Source of the DNA: Priapulus caudatus
Taxonomy: Eukaryota > Priapulida > Priapulimorpha > Priapulimorphida > Priapulidae
NCBI RefSeq assembly: GCF_000485595.1
Contig: NW_014577585.1
Coordinates: forward strand, 143,389-189,453
Length of the DNA stretch: 46,065 bases
Reading direction: 5' to 3'
Part shown: in pieces, positions 9,570 through 21,789 of the stretch
Layout: each line of letters begins with the position of its first letter
How positions within the stretch are numbered: the first letter of the stretch is position 1
Translations under genes and position numbers: made by a program
The notes under the pieces: model-generated
Told to the model about the DNA's origin: nothing
The model's database searches: none
What the model saw: the letters and a program-made list of their open reading frames with translations, nothing else

Positions 9570-11741
9570 ACTACTGGATTTTTGTACTCTTGCTCATGTG
9601 TGTGTTGTGAGCAGCAATAAATTATTGTGCGTGGAAGCTCACTTTTGCACTTATGAAATTATTTGTGTGATCGCTTTTCCTTCAAGCGGAAATGCAAGAC
9701 GAACGAATTGGGTTTGGAAATTAATGCAATTATACAATTGACATACGAATCAAGGAATAACACAACGCTAGGTTTAGGACAATAATACGATCACGAGCCA
9801 CACACAGTCGGGTGTCTCCCGACGTATCTACACGAGCTGAAACCTAACACGAACTGGTTTCAGTAACAGCCACGTCCACTCTGGCGTAATCTAAGTTTAG
9901 TTCGTAGCATTAAAAGCGACGTTGGCATTTGCATTTTAATTTCCGTTTGCTGTGTTAAAAATGAGAATTATTAACTTTTATAACAAACTGTTAGGGTTTT
10001 AATGAAAAGGAATTGCAGCGCGAATTAGTCCACACTGATTATACGATAGCTTTGCTAATTCACTGCAGGCTTTTGAGCGTGTAAGGGCACGGCGACCATT
10101 TCCCGCGCATTATTTAATACTCGCAATTATTACTTGTTGTTATTGAAAGGCGGGTAGCTGACGCCGCATGCGCGACCGTCGATATCTATGAAGAAGGACG
10201 CGTGCTTCGTGTGCATGTTTGTGTAATCTCGCCCGCTTTCTCGCGAGGTGTGGGCAAGAGCACTGAGACTGAGAACGTCCGCCTGCCATCGAGCACTCGG
10301 CATCCCCAGGCGGACGTCTCGATGTCTGCAACGACTGTGCATTTTGACGGCTTCGAGAGCGGCTTCGGGAGGCGATGTAAAATATCCTGTCGCAGGATAC
10401 ACAGTGCGGCTGAGAAAACAAAGAAAAACCACTGCAGGCGAGAGAATTCGTGAAGTTTGCGCGCGCGCGCGACGGCGGTGACGTCATCAATGTGTGTAAC
10501 GCGAATGATGGCATCGTTATTGCATTCTCGGTATTCCGTAGATATATGTATACCTCCGCCGCGTTATTGTTGTCAGAGGACTCAGAGAAAGCACCCGAAG
10601 GCTTGTCTCGCTCGCATTTCATAGTGTAGCAATGATAATTTCGCTCCTGTCGGTGGCATTCTTTCGCTTTGATTGGTCAAAGATTGTTCGCGACACTAGT
10701 TCGCGTTTATCATCGTCTCCGTCACCGACGATGCCTCAACTGTCGCAATGTCAGCAGGACAGCGACACTCATCGACAACGGGTGCTAGAATAGCAATCAA
10801 TACGACGGAGCAATGTCTGCGAGCTGCAGCTTACGTAAACAATCGCACACCAACGGCGCAGATAGTATAGTTGGAATTATTGAATTTCTAGACATCGTGA
10901 CATGAGATGGTCGCCGACGATATAAGTTACGGCACGTTATATTATGTTAAGACACTTTATAGATTACGTAACGTTACAGGCTAGAAAACGCTGTTCGTTG
11001 TTAGGACAAATTAAATTCTTGTTATAGGTTAGGCTAACTGTTCGATTATGATGCTTTCTACGATGGTATACTTTATATTCTCTGGCTCGGTACAGGTTGG
11101 AAAGCGTTACGAAGATAGGAATACGTTATGGGATAGGAAGCGTCATAGTTTAAGAAATTCCATAGGTCAAACTTCATTCTCAGGAATTAATAAACCTGCG
11201 TTGTAAATTAACGGAATTAACGTTATCAATAGACTGAGCGGTATTGCTAATGGAAGACACTAGCGCCATGTCGCCTCGTGCGGAGATAATTAATAGCTTG
11301 CACATAATAAGGGCCGTGGTCATGAGTGTCTCGACATGCCACCGCCGCTACTTCCACATGACGACGTTTCATTTAATTTAGCGTTAATGAGTCCTTTCTT
11401 TACTCTGGGCGCTCTTAGCAAAGTTGCTCATGCAAATGTATAGCATGACATGACAGCAGCAGCCTCTATGTTAATTAAGCGTTAACGATTAAAGCAATTA
11501 CGGCTACGTTTATTTAGCCGTGGATTTTCAGGAAACGCTTTTTATGTGAAGCACTAACGCTGTGCGCAAACAAATCATCGCAGTAAATTCAATGGGTATG
11601 TTATAAATATACGCAATCTTCCTTGGGGGGTTTATTTTTTATTGACGCTACGCATTTAGCGATAATTGTCCATATTTATCTGTATGTAAGGCCAAGCGTA
11701 AGCAATTTTCATTTAACATCTAAACTTCAACTATAATTTAG
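9570..11741. other. Presumed intron; CpG-rich stretch at 10140-10500
   Basis: Mostly non-coding. A CpG-rich stretch contains overlapping open frames on both strands, none with a recognisable motif. I found no other exon with convincing splice sites and phase. This would be the 2.7-kb intron between the signal-peptide exon and the cysteine-rich exons. Confidence 0.5.
10140..10500. promoter_or_regulatory. CpG-rich region with consensus CRE (TGACGTCA)
   Basis: The segment is richer in CpG than its AT-rich surroundings, has a GCGCGCGCGCG run near 10459-10472, and contains a perfect palindromic cAMP-response element TGACGTCA at 10479-10486. CpG-rich islands with such a site often mark animal promoters. 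A promoter here could drive the downstream cysteine-rich exons or an unseen gene; this is inference only. Confidence 0.3.
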
Positions 11742-11882
11742 ATGCGGTGCTGCATGGGTGGCTGGAAGAGCCTCAAGACCATCAAGCTCTGCAACGCCCC
11801 CTGTTGTCCGGGATACCAGGAAAAAGTTGCCACACCTCCCGGTTTGAAACCCATTGTATACTGCGAGAAGATTGATGAGCAG
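11742..11882 (+). CDS. Cysteine-rich exon A of the putative secreted protein
   Basis: An acceptor (CTATAATTTAG) ends at 11741 and a donor (GAGCAG|GTACGC) follows 11882. The exon is exactly 47 codons, phase 0 at both ends. It encodes a module with cysteine pattern CC-x12-C-x3-CC-x18-C, beginning RCCMGGWKSLK and including CCPGYQEKV. Exon B encodes the same pattern with about 55% identity over 42 residues, which strongly supports both as real coding exons that arose by exon duplication. CC-GW and CCPGY recall EMI and other extracellular disulphide modules, but I do not recognise the family. Expected location is extracellular, with disulphides, if it joins the signal peptide exon. Confidence 0.7.
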
Positions 11883-11941
11883 GTACGCCGCTGCGAATCC
11901 GTGTAACGTGGTGTCGTCTCTTTTTTATCGTTTTGCTCTAG

Positions 11942-12073
11942 TTTACATGCTGCATGCCTGGGTGGAAGCAGCTGAAGAGCTATATTATCTGCCCGGCCCC
12001 GTGCTGCCCAGGCTACGCCGAGCGAGTTGCCCTCCACACTCCCCTTTCTCCGCTGAAATACTGCTCGCTATGA
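11942..12073 (+). CDS. Cysteine-rich exon B, terminal, duplicate of exon A
   Basis: Acceptor TTTTGCTCTAG ends at 11941 after an intron of only 59 bp with a T-rich tract. The frame runs 43 codons to TGA at 12071-12073. It includes TCCMPGWKQLK and APCCPGYAERV and repeats the cysteine spacing of exon A exactly (CC-x12-C-x3-CC-x18-C). With exon 1 and exon A it would make a secreted protein of roughly 118 residues with two six-cysteine modules. A donor-like CAG|GTAAAC lies just after the stop, so an alternative 3' structure is possible. Mutually exclusive use of A and B is unlikely because only B ends in a stop, but A could be skipped. Confidence 0.7.
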   Translation, partial: FTCCMPGWKQLKSYIICPAPCCPGYAERVALHTPLSPLKYCSL

Positions 12074-12340
12074 CAGGTAAACGACAAACGCGCGAGCAGG
12101 GCGATGTTTACTGCCTAATTATTCTGCTTCGTCGTTCAGTTAGTCGTCTGCTCTTTCCATTTGTGAGATGACACTCCCACTCCCGACCACTCCGCTATCA
12201 CCCAGCACATTAACCTACCCCGACGATCACCCAGTCCACCCGAAAATCACTTGGCCTACTTTTGCCCCAACGAACCATCACCTATCCGAACCCAACCATT
12301 CACCCATCATCGATGGTGAGCGAGCCATTCTCACAATTGA

Positions 12341-12510
12341 ACCCCGAACCTTACCATTAGACTTATATCTAATCACCTCGAACCTCACCATTAGACTCAT
12401 ATCCAATCACCTCGAACCTCACCATTAGACTTATATCCAATCACCTCGAACCTCACCATTAGACTTATATCCAACCACCCGAACCTCACCATTAGACTTA
12501 TATCCAATCT
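12341..12510 (+). repeat. ~34-bp minisatellite
   Basis: About five copies of a unit containing CACCATTAGACTTATATCCA followed by ATCACCTCGAACC run head to tail, with shortened last copies. It follows the terminal exon by about 270 bp. The open frame through it is a by-product of the repeat. Confidence 0.85.
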
Positions 12511-12573
12511 CCCCACCACCCAAACTTTGTTATGATATATTTTGTTCTAGGTCCGCTCGTTTATGGATCTGGG

Positions 12574-12772
12574 GCCCGTTGTCAGAAACAAAATTGGTCT
12601 TAACATTAGTCTTAACATTAACCTTTTCTCTTAGACCGTTGACAGAAACGCTGCGAAGTTACGAGAATAAAAAATCGTAGCAGATTTCCTCATAACAATA
12701 CGAAACAAAGTGACGTCGACGGTCTAGGAAAAATTGGTAATGTTAAAACTAATTTTGTTTCTGACAACGGGC
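12574..12772. mobile_element. Short inverted-repeat element (MITE-like), 199 bp
   Basis: The ends GCCCGTTGTCAGAAACAAAA and AATTTTGTTTCTGACAACGG are near-perfect inverted copies that extend inward through TTAACATTA-type sequence. No coding capacity exists. The GGGCCCGTTG-type end resembles that of the element at 3508-4183 in style but is a different sequence. I could not define a clean target duplication. Confidence 0.75.
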
Positions 12773-12775
12773 GCC

Positions 12776-14157
12776 TGGTGGGTGAACCTGACCCTTGCTA
12801 TTTTATCGCTCGCTTAAATACCCAAATGGCATGTGAATGCTATACCAGAAATATAATAATTTCATTTTCATGACTTTCATATTTACCAAATTCATTTATG
12901 CACAGGGGTTTTCGATTTCCCAAGTTGCGTATATTAAGCTATACCGCATCCACAGCTACGTTATCAGAATATGTACGCGCACGCGCTTGCACACACGCAC
13001 AAACGCACACACACGCAAACATGCACGCACGCACGAAAACGCACATTTTTATAGTGACCAACATTACTGGTAATTATTCTTGTTTTACTACAGCTTGCCA
13101 TGATAGCATGCTTTTAATTATTTATGGCACCTACCCTGTGTGATCGTTTCATTTATGAACAGTTTATGTCTCTGACGTAATGTATATAATATTTACATAT
13201 TTTTGTTCTGCGGCAATTTCATTTCAATTCATTCTGTGCAACTATGCTGCGGAAACTATGCTGTCTTTACCCCCACCTTACTCTCTACCCTCTAGTTTAT
13301 TAACGCAAAAAACCTTTTAATTGTCGGACAAGCTTCACTTAATTACCTTATAGTATTTGCTTTGCATGTGTGTATGTGTGCATGTGTATAATTATACCAC
13401 CAAGATACCACGGCTTGTCAGATTTCGGATGCAAACGCTATAAACGCAAATACTGATTATTAACATCTGATAAATATCCTTATTATTTAACCAAAACTAA
13501 ACAGGTTACCTATTCAGGGAGCAAAATCTGTTATGGTTACCTATTGTAGAAACACGTCCACAGTCGACGACTCCCGGCCTATAGAGAATAACTTGTAAGA
13601 CTATTACGCGAGTCACGAACTATATCAATAATTGGCGCTTCGCACCGGTTTGTATCTCATTTGGCAAATGCGAGATTCGTGTTATCGCATTTGCAATCGC
13701 GCTGATAAATTGTCTGTAACCGGACTGCACTGTAGACCGCCGAGTGCTAGCCTGCAAATTAGGGTCGCGCGCTTGCGCTAGTCTGTATTCTATTGCGTAT
13801 GTCTGTAGCTGCATGGAGGGCTGAGTGTAGTGAACAACAGCCCGCTAGAAAGGAAAAACCAACGGCAATTATAAATCTCGTCAGCATGGTAATATACACG
13901 CGTCTGTAGCGTAAAATTTAATGGGGGTCATTCAATGCGGTCATCGGCCGGGATATATACTCATTAGGAACTGTCCGCACTCTCGATTGTCTTTATATGA
14001 AAAGATAGCTAGGACAGCTGTTAATGGAACGTCGTGACGACTCCACGCTCAGCCGATAATGTCTCTTTTCTACGACCTCGTCGATGAATCACCCGTAGTA
14101 CGCTCTTGCCGCGCTGTTCGATCTCTATCACGACTAACAGTTACGGTCCAATCACTT
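12776..14157. other. No gene seen
   Basis: AT-rich sequence with a CA/GCAC-rich simple tract at 12970-13045. The open frames here have no recognisable motif or supporting splice context. Confidence 0.5.
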
Positions 14158-14205
14158 ACATTATTTTCCTAGAACATTATTTTCCTAGAACATTATTTTC
14201 CTAGA
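14158..14205 (+). repeat. Three exact copies of a 16-bp repeat
   Basis: ACATTATTTTCCTAGA is repeated three times without change, indicating a recent slippage or duplication event. Confidence 0.9.
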
Positions 14206-14447
14206 CTAACTATGGTTACCGGCCATAGCGAGCGCAAATATGCCCTGCCACCCTGGGGCGGGAGTCTTGGCAGGCATCCTGGCGCAACAAAGGACTTGTT
14301 GTGACGAACTTACGTCGATGCAAGAAATACTCGCCTGTTGATATAAATATCTGTATAGATGTGTCACATCTGTATAGACGGCTTCACGCCCGGCCTCTCG
14401 CATATATACAGCTTCGATGCTAATCTAATATATCCAAATAACGTCAT

Positions 14448-14466
14448 GAAGATGGGAAGATATATT

Positions 14467-14499
<33 letters not shown>

Positions 14500-14515
14500 A
14501 TATCTTCCCATCTTC
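14448..14515. repeat. Perfect 17-bp inverted repeat around a TA/TG microsatellite
   Basis: GAAGATGGGAAGATATA at 14448-14464 is mirrored exactly by TATATCTTCCCATCTTC at 14499-14515. The loop is a TA run followed by a TG run. The non-repetitive outer arm shows that the palindrome is not just a consequence of the microsatellite. Confidence 0.85.
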
Positions 14516-14848
14516 TGATGGTTGCCGCTCACCGCGGAGTGATAGCGCCCTATTTATGTCACCTAATAGATAGCGACGTGGCGGGGGCTTACAGCGGCGT
14601 CCTTTGGGATCTTTGCACGGATGTTGATGTCATATGGGTGTGCATGCGTGAGTCTGTGGGTGTATTAATAATTTAAGATTAAACGGTCAAAAGCTCGGAT
14701 ATATGAGATGTAACAATTATTACAACAATTTCCGTTAGTGCATGTCTACTACTGCTAATGTCCCCCCACCCCTCCATCGCGGAGTCGTGTACATTATAGT
14801 GTCCGGCAGCACTTACGACCGAGGGCTACCACCCGCTGTGCCCTAATT

Positions 14849-15271
14849 ACCTCCGCCAAGGGGTTGGCAGGAGGTTGTTTTCACCGGCGTGGGTTTGTTC
14901 GTTTGTGGGTTTGTGGGTTTGTGGGTTTGTTTGTGTACAGCCTAACTGAAAAAGGTATGGACGGATTGTCATAAAATTTTCAGGATAGGTCAGAAATGGG
15001 CTAACTTAGAATTGATGAGATTTTGGTGGTGATCAGGATCCAATTAATTAATTAATAACATTTTCAGGATAGGTCACAAATGGGGTAACTTAGAATCTAT
15101 TACATTTTGGTGGTGATCCGGATCAAATTAACTAATTACATTTTCAGGATACATCAGAAATCGGGTAACTTAGAATTGATTACATTTTGGTTGTCATCCG
15201 GATCCAATTAATTATTTAATTAATTAATTAAATTTTTCACAGTGACAGAATTCAGCTGCCTTGGCGGAGGT
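14849..15271. mobile_element. Inverted-repeat element with CCTCCGCCAAGG ends
   Basis: ACCTCCGCCAAGG at the left and CCTTGGCGGAGGT at the right are exact inverted copies. After the left end come CACCGGCGTGGG and a GTTTGTGG-type tandem tract; the body holds three ~75-80-bp tandem blocks built around TTTTCAGGATAGGTCA and GGATCCAATTAA. This form (CCTCCGCCAAGG with a GTTTGT tract) is a dispersed repeat I have seen in several animal genomes. No transposase is present, so it is non-autonomous. Confidence 0.75.
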
Positions 15272-15908
15272 CTGTGCTCTCCGCGTGCTCTAGTTAGATA
15301 TGTTTCCGTTTGACGCGTCTAGATGTTTCTGCTACGGGGCATGTACAGATTATACATATATCAGAGTCTGCGCCAATTTGTGCCAAAAAAAAGAAAAAAG
15401 TCTAGCATCAAACGCGACTTAGGAAATTTTCTTTTTGGAAAGCAGTTGATGAGCCATGGGTAGCTCGATAGCTCGGGTGGTAGGAGGTGAGTGCTCCTCA
15501 GGGCAAGGTGGGGTTGGAGGGTGTTATAATAAGGGTGCAAGGTGTCATCGGAAGGGTTGAACGTCAATTATAGGATGAATGTCTGAGGAGTACTGCAGGA
15601 GGCGATGTGTACGAATATGTAACCCTATAGGCGAACTAATACGTGGTTAATGTGTGCATGCACACCTGTGCGTACGCGCGCACGTCTGTATATGCTTATA
15701 TACGAATTGAGATATCCATCGATTTTTTCAGGACTGGCTGCAGTATTAAGCGCATTCACAGTGAAGGAAGCTCCCGGCAGACGTGTCAACAACAGAGCGT
15801 GATGAAACTCCGCATCGGAACGACCGGCATTTGTTTACATGCCTGTGGCTCTTCTTTAGTTTAGAATGAAAGCAAAACACGCTGTAGCACCGTATCCTTC
15901 TTTGCAGA

Positions 15909-16494
<586 letters not shown>

Positions 16495-17560
16495 TTCTGT
16501 AATCACAGTTTGCCTTGTGAGAAATTTAATATTATAGTGATACGAACTGTGTAGAGACACCCTGTACGCAATATGTGGTGGCGGAAATCGGTAACCCGTT
16601 ATCTAGTTAAATTCTGCCGAAAGCTTTAGGAAATCAAGGAATCTATACGCTAAGACGGGTTTCTCAGCCATTCAGATAGAGCCATAATGGCAAAATGCCT
16701 ATATAGAAATGAGCAGCTATCCTTTCATATACTCGTGTCATATCTGTGGGAAATACATGTGGAACATTCACACGACGTGATCGTATAACTGAGCTAACCT
16801 CATCCTTTATGTTCGCTGTGAACGTGCTGCATACTTTACCAATAGAGATGTTGTCAAATCAGAAGATAGATATATAGACAGAGAGCGATAGAGTGAGCGA
16901 GCGCGAGGCAGGGATAGAGAGCGACTTTGGCGTTATTTCATGATAATAACGAAGCCAGTTTTACGCGTAAACTCGTGTGATAGCCGCTCCCCCCCCAATA
17001 GCTCTCTGAACACAATCACTCTAAACGTTGGCGATTCGGGGTTTAGAATGCGGTTTATTCGAAATTGATCAAAAAAATCGAGGTACGTGTAAACGGAAGA
17101 AAGACAGTGAATTCCCAAGTGTGAATTCCCCGTGGAAGTAAGTTAGTGTATTTGTCATGTAGCGGCGGGCAAAGGAGTTTTGTATTGATTTTAATTTTAT
17201 TTAACGTGAGCACAGTTATGTCTGCAAACGTTCAAAAATGTCGACATGCGGTATTATATTTGCTTGACAGATAATTCGGGAGGCCTATACAGTCATGTAT
17301 GTATTTAGTCAGTTTCCGGTGGGAGACATATTTTATTATGAAACTGGTGGAAATCTCAATGACAACTATTTTAACCAGGCTCTTTATTTCGTAATGAGTA
17401 AATCCGGAGATTTTCGCCCTAATTTTGTATGAAATAAAATGTTTCGAGCCTGAATTTGAATCACTTCGTGTTTTCATGACGAACTGTCGGATATCCAAGT
17501 GTCGAATTTAGTCAATATCATTGACTACAAATACACACAAAATACAACACAAGCGCGCGC
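16495..17560. other. No gene seen
   Basis: Contains a GATAGA/GAGCGA-rich low-complexity patch at 16860-16925. Open frames at 16933-17118 and 17232-17498 on the minus strand show no motif. Confidence 0.5.
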
Positions 17561-17622
17561 ACTAATACAGGCATGTACATGCGCATGCATTCACGCACGC
17601 ATACGCACACACACATGCACGT

Positions 17623-17625
<3 letters not shown>

Positions 17626-17692
<67 letters not shown>
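17626..17692 (+). repeat. CA microsatellite immediately before the left unit copy
   Basis: Pure AC run followed by a degenerate CA/C-rich tract to about 17780. A second CA run begins just after the N gap at 29444. The symmetry suggests both may belong to the two sides of one original assembly gap. Confidence 0.95.
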
Positions 17693-17693
<1 letters not shown>

Positions 17694-18289
17694 ACACACA
17701 TTTACCCCCCCGCACAACACACACACACATCCCCCCACACACACATACCCCTCCCCACGCCACACACAACACACGAATCGCGCGCACAACTGCGCACCGC
17801 GCTACGCGCCGGACCACGCACTACGTGTCGAACTGTCGCACCGCGCCGGCAGTCCTAGGTCAGCAAGCTGAGCATCTTTTATTTTTTAATTATTTGAAAA
17901 TGCTACGTAGATGGACTCGTTGCGCCATCTATGGGCGCTGATAACTTCGAAAAAGATTGTCAGGGCAGGAAACATGCCAAACGCTAAATTCGTTTTCTAC
18001 AGGAAAACGACGCGCGCCGAGCAGATAACCGACAAATAAACGCATCATTTGTATAAACACTCGACCTACGTGCGGATGGTCGAAAAGGGTTCTGGAATCG
18101 CCACAACTGGTCAGATGGAGCGGATTATGGAGACTTTTATGCTCTCACCAAAGGGAACAAAGGAATGGTGCATTCGAATAGTCCAGTGCAGGCATTAAGA
18201 TTATGTCGCGCGAGGCGTCGTGTTCGCGCTTCGCGGATCCGCGCTGCCAATCGTCTAGCCTGCGTCAGCCTGATTGCGATCACTCAGCC

Positions 18290-18425
18290 GAGTGTAACCA
18301 ATGTAATTTAAATTCCCGTGAAATGTCAATTACAAATTTAACTCCTCCGAATATGTAATTTACAAAATTTAAATCCCCGCAATATTGTAATTTACAAATT
18401 ACGTTATATAATTCCCGTATATACT
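18290..18425. repeat. ~30-bp AT-rich minisatellite, copy A
   Basis: Repeats of the type TGTAATTACAAATTTAAATC with CCCGCAATA spacers; the copy B equivalent is 30893-31012. It lies at the 3' end of the extra reading frame of the unit. Confidence 0.8.
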
Positions 18426-18429
18426 CCCG

Positions 18430-19800
18430 ATGCTGGTTCTCTATCCCTGGTTGCCGTCGTCCGCGCCGAGGGGGCCTGCGTCTTCCATCAAATTGGGACG
18501 CCCTCTGGAGCCACCATCGGCCGTCGGCTCTTTCTCGTCCTCCAACAACAGGCGTCTTCATCACGCGTAGCTGGAGGTGGCGGTTGAGACGTCGGCTTCG
18601 ACGTGCGTGATCGCCCGACATCCCGCAGATACTCCTCATCCCGGACCTTAGGCATCGTTCCGTGCGGGTGGTGCGGGGGTCGTCGACGGGGGCGCGGGGT
18701 GTCGGCGGCGATGGTCGGGCGCGCCAGCTACAGGCCGAAAACGCTGCCTCCTCGCTGGCTGCTCGGCGTCTGCGCGGGCTCGGCACGGCGGGGTCGTTCG
18801 ATGACTACCGAGCAAAGCCGGACCGCCCTGTACTCGCGTCGTCGGTCGAAGCGGGCAGCGCCCGGAGGTGGCGCTGAGGGTCGTCGTCGCCGTCCGGGCG
18901 AGGCTGGTGTATCAGCGGGACCGCGCAGCTACCCCGATGGAGAGTACCCCGAAACGCACGGGTTCTCCCCCTTGGAACGCTCCTCCAGCGGCTCCGCGAA
19001 AGTCCGCCCGCAAGCTTGTGGGGCGCGATCGCGGAGGTGCCACCGCCAGCCCGGTGTTTGACCGACTGCGGGGATGAGAACTTACACAACCCGCCGACAG
19101 GGACAGTGCCACCACCGACCCACGACGCGTGTGTACATCGTCAGCGTCGTGGGACGTGGTGGCAGCGTCGCAGCAGTCGCAAGCCACACCAACACAGGCC
19201 CATGCCACCTGCCCCCGGCCTCCGCCTGAGTTGTGGCCACCCACTGCGAAGAGGTTGGCCGCTCGGACGTCGCCGGGCCCCCACTCGGGCGGCCGGCGCT
19301 CTTACGGGGCGGGCCGGGAAGCGCAGGAGCGAGGACGCGGCCGGCGGCCGTTAATGATGGGCCGCTGCCACGCACGCCAAGCGTTGCCGTCGCGTCTCGT
19401 CTCATCTCGCTCCCGGCAAATAGCGCGCCTTAAGGGCCTTTGCCTTCCTTCTTTCCTCGTGTGGAGACGGGCCTCCTCGGCAGCTGTGCCGTGGCAGCCT
19501 CTCGCGCTGCCCGGTCTCTTGGCGGCACTCCCGGTGACGGCGCCGCGCTCTCTATCTCCTCCCCCTCGCTCACCGGCAAGAGTCGCCGTCACCTGTCGCC
19601 TCGCCTAGTGACTAGCCGTGGCGGTGGTGATGGCGGCGCCCTACTTGGCTGCTCTGTCGCGGACCGGCGGGACAGGCCGCGCACCCTCCGCGCGTGTCGG
19701 CAGCCATCATTAGTTGACGCGCTCCCTCGCCAAACCGCTCACTCCGTTATGGTGCGACGGCGTTCTCTTCTACGGCCTGGAGAGCGCCCCGGGCATGGTA
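18430..19800 (-). pseudogene. Extra downstream ORF of the unit, copy A (broken)
   Basis: This is the counterpart of 31020-32400. Recognisable pieces survive in three frames: AEEARL near the N-terminal side, HTRRGSVV in the zinc-finger region, and LNRHLQLRVMK with WWLQRAS at the C-terminal side. Insertions shift the frame every few dozen bases, so nothing functional could be made from this sequence as written. Confidence 0.6.
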
Positions 19801-20427
19801 ATGGCAAGGAAGGATCGCCCAACCCTCGCCGCGCCTCGGTGCAGTGGACGCCTCTTCCGTCTCGCCGCCGAGGGACGGCCATCTCTGGCAACGACCTACT
19901 CGCTCACGCCAATACGGTGGGCGAGTGGTGACTTGCGGCTGGGGGCTCGGGCGTAGACCGCCGTAGCCCGGCTATCGAGACGGGCTAGGGGCGACCACCC
20001 CCTCTTCTTCTGTTCTCGGTGCTGCCGCGTGTTGCTGTTGCTGCCTCACTACTGCTGTCGTCGCTGCTTGAGCCCATCGTACCCCCTTCAACACTTTCAA
20101 TCATCTCTCGCTATCATTATCCTATTCTATGCGTCCTCCTATCTCCCTGCCTATGCCTGGTCTGCACACAGTTCAATGAGTTCGCCTCCCTACCTCTCCT
20201 TTATTTACCGCTGGGTCGTGCGCACCCACTGCACCAGTCTGACGTCATCCTCCATCCTTGTAATTGCACTACGCGAGTTCCACGCCCCAGCTTCACTTCC
20301 AGCCTGTAGGATTCCCTTACTCCTCCCATTCTGGCCATCTAGCTTTCTGCTTTCCCGAGGTAGCAGCTCCCCGTTTTTTGGCAGGTCTGGTAGTCTCCTT
20401 CCCCGCGTCATATCAGCTTACCGATTT

Positions 20428-20860
20428 ACGTTGCCGTCCGACGTCGGACCCGTCACCTACTATGGCGACCGCCGTCGGCCGACCTTTCAGTGCAGCCTCG
20501 CTACCACGTCGCCCTGTGAACTTTCTTCTTTCTCCTGTGGTAGAGGCCGCTAGTCTTATTGCAACGCATCGGCCCTCCGATTTACCGTTCGCTCGTCGAC
20601 GTCGGCCTTGGTCACTGATCTGGCGACTGCGTCAGCCGATCTTTCAGCAGCACCGCCTTCGTCCGCGGTAAACATTTCTCTGTGTCCCCTGTGGTAGGCG
20701 GGCTGGGTTTCATGGTGGCAACGTTATCGGCCCTCATTTTCTACTCTCGTCGCCGTCCGGCGTCGGTCGTTACTATATGGCGAGCCGCCATCGCCGACCT
20801 TTCAGCGCACTACCGTCGTCCCGGTAAACCTCTCTCCATCCTTCTTAGTACGGATTCGCG
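20428..20860 (-). repeat. Three tandem ~145-bp blocks, copy A
   Basis: The counterpart of 32916-33310, with GCAACGCATCGGCCCTCCGA-type and CCTTTCAGC-type landmarks in each block. The arrangement is conserved between the copies despite insertions. Confidence 0.7.
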
Positions 20861-21789
20861 GGTCTACTCGGGGCGTGACGCCAAGCCGGTGCGCGGCACT
20901 CTCGACCCCTGGCGATAGCCATGGCTGTCTCGTCGACACTTCCTTCCCTGCGGCATTAGGGATTTATGCTGTCCTCGGGTGCAAGCGGACAGTGTTCGCG
21001 CACCGTGCGTCATAGAGACCTCGGGGGTGTGCATATCGTACCTACGCCAGCAGACGGGGCGTGGACCCTTCCTCTTGGGACGAATCTCTGAGGTTTTCTG
21101 GCTGGTAATAGCACTGTCAGCCTCCCCACTTCTCCACGTGAGAGGTTTCCTTTCGCCTTTTTCCTCTTGCCCGGCCACCGAATTTCCTCGCTGATGAGCG
21201 GCCGACGCCTTTGGCATCGCGTCAACTAGGGGATGATACTAGGGTGTCATCATCCCTAGATAAAAACTCGCACGTCGATGGCGTCCTTCCCGGCTGTCGC
21301 TGTCTTGGTCTCCTCCGTACCTTTCTCACTGCCGTCAGCCTCACCTCGAGTGGCGATGCGTACTACGCTACCTAGTTAGCCGAGGCGCTCACACCTACAT
21401 CTCGCGCGTGACAGCGAGAGTATTTTGGTAGGGCGCATACACGCTGGGAGCGCGTGTCTGCGTCTCCCGGCGCAGTCCCATTCAGGGGCGATGGCCCGCC
21501 GGCGGTAGGAGGTTTCTGCTCTCCCCCCCGCCGGCGTTGCCGTCGTCTCGGACTGCAGGCCTCTTTCCCTCTCCAGTTTCCTCTTCCGCGCCGCATACTC
21601 CCCCTCGTGGGATTCGGCCCGTCCTCTCGTCGCGCGCGCGCCCGTTCACCCTCGTTGTGTGTTGGGCGCGTTTTCTCTGTTCGGCGGCCGGCCCCTACTT
21701 CGTGTGAATTGGCCCGTTTTTCTCCGTCGACGGCGATTCCACACCTCGTGGGGACCTCGGGCCGTCTTCTCTGGGCCGGCGCGATCTCA

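Noticed and set aside
10130-10622. 160-residue minus-strand frame in the CpG-rich region
   Set aside because: Stop codons are rare in CpG-rich DNA; competing frames on both strands are equally long and none has a recognisable motif.
11854-12171. 105-residue plus-strand frame overlapping exon B
   Set aside because: It reads another frame of the exon; the frame with the duplicated cysteine pattern and splice phase is much better supported.
12341-12510. CRISPR-like array
   Set aside because: The 34-bp units are contiguous without unique spacers and the genome is eukaryotic; it is a minisatellite.
17499-17941. His-Thr and Cys-Val rich open frames
   Set aside because: They translate a CA microsatellite in both directions and have no other coding support.
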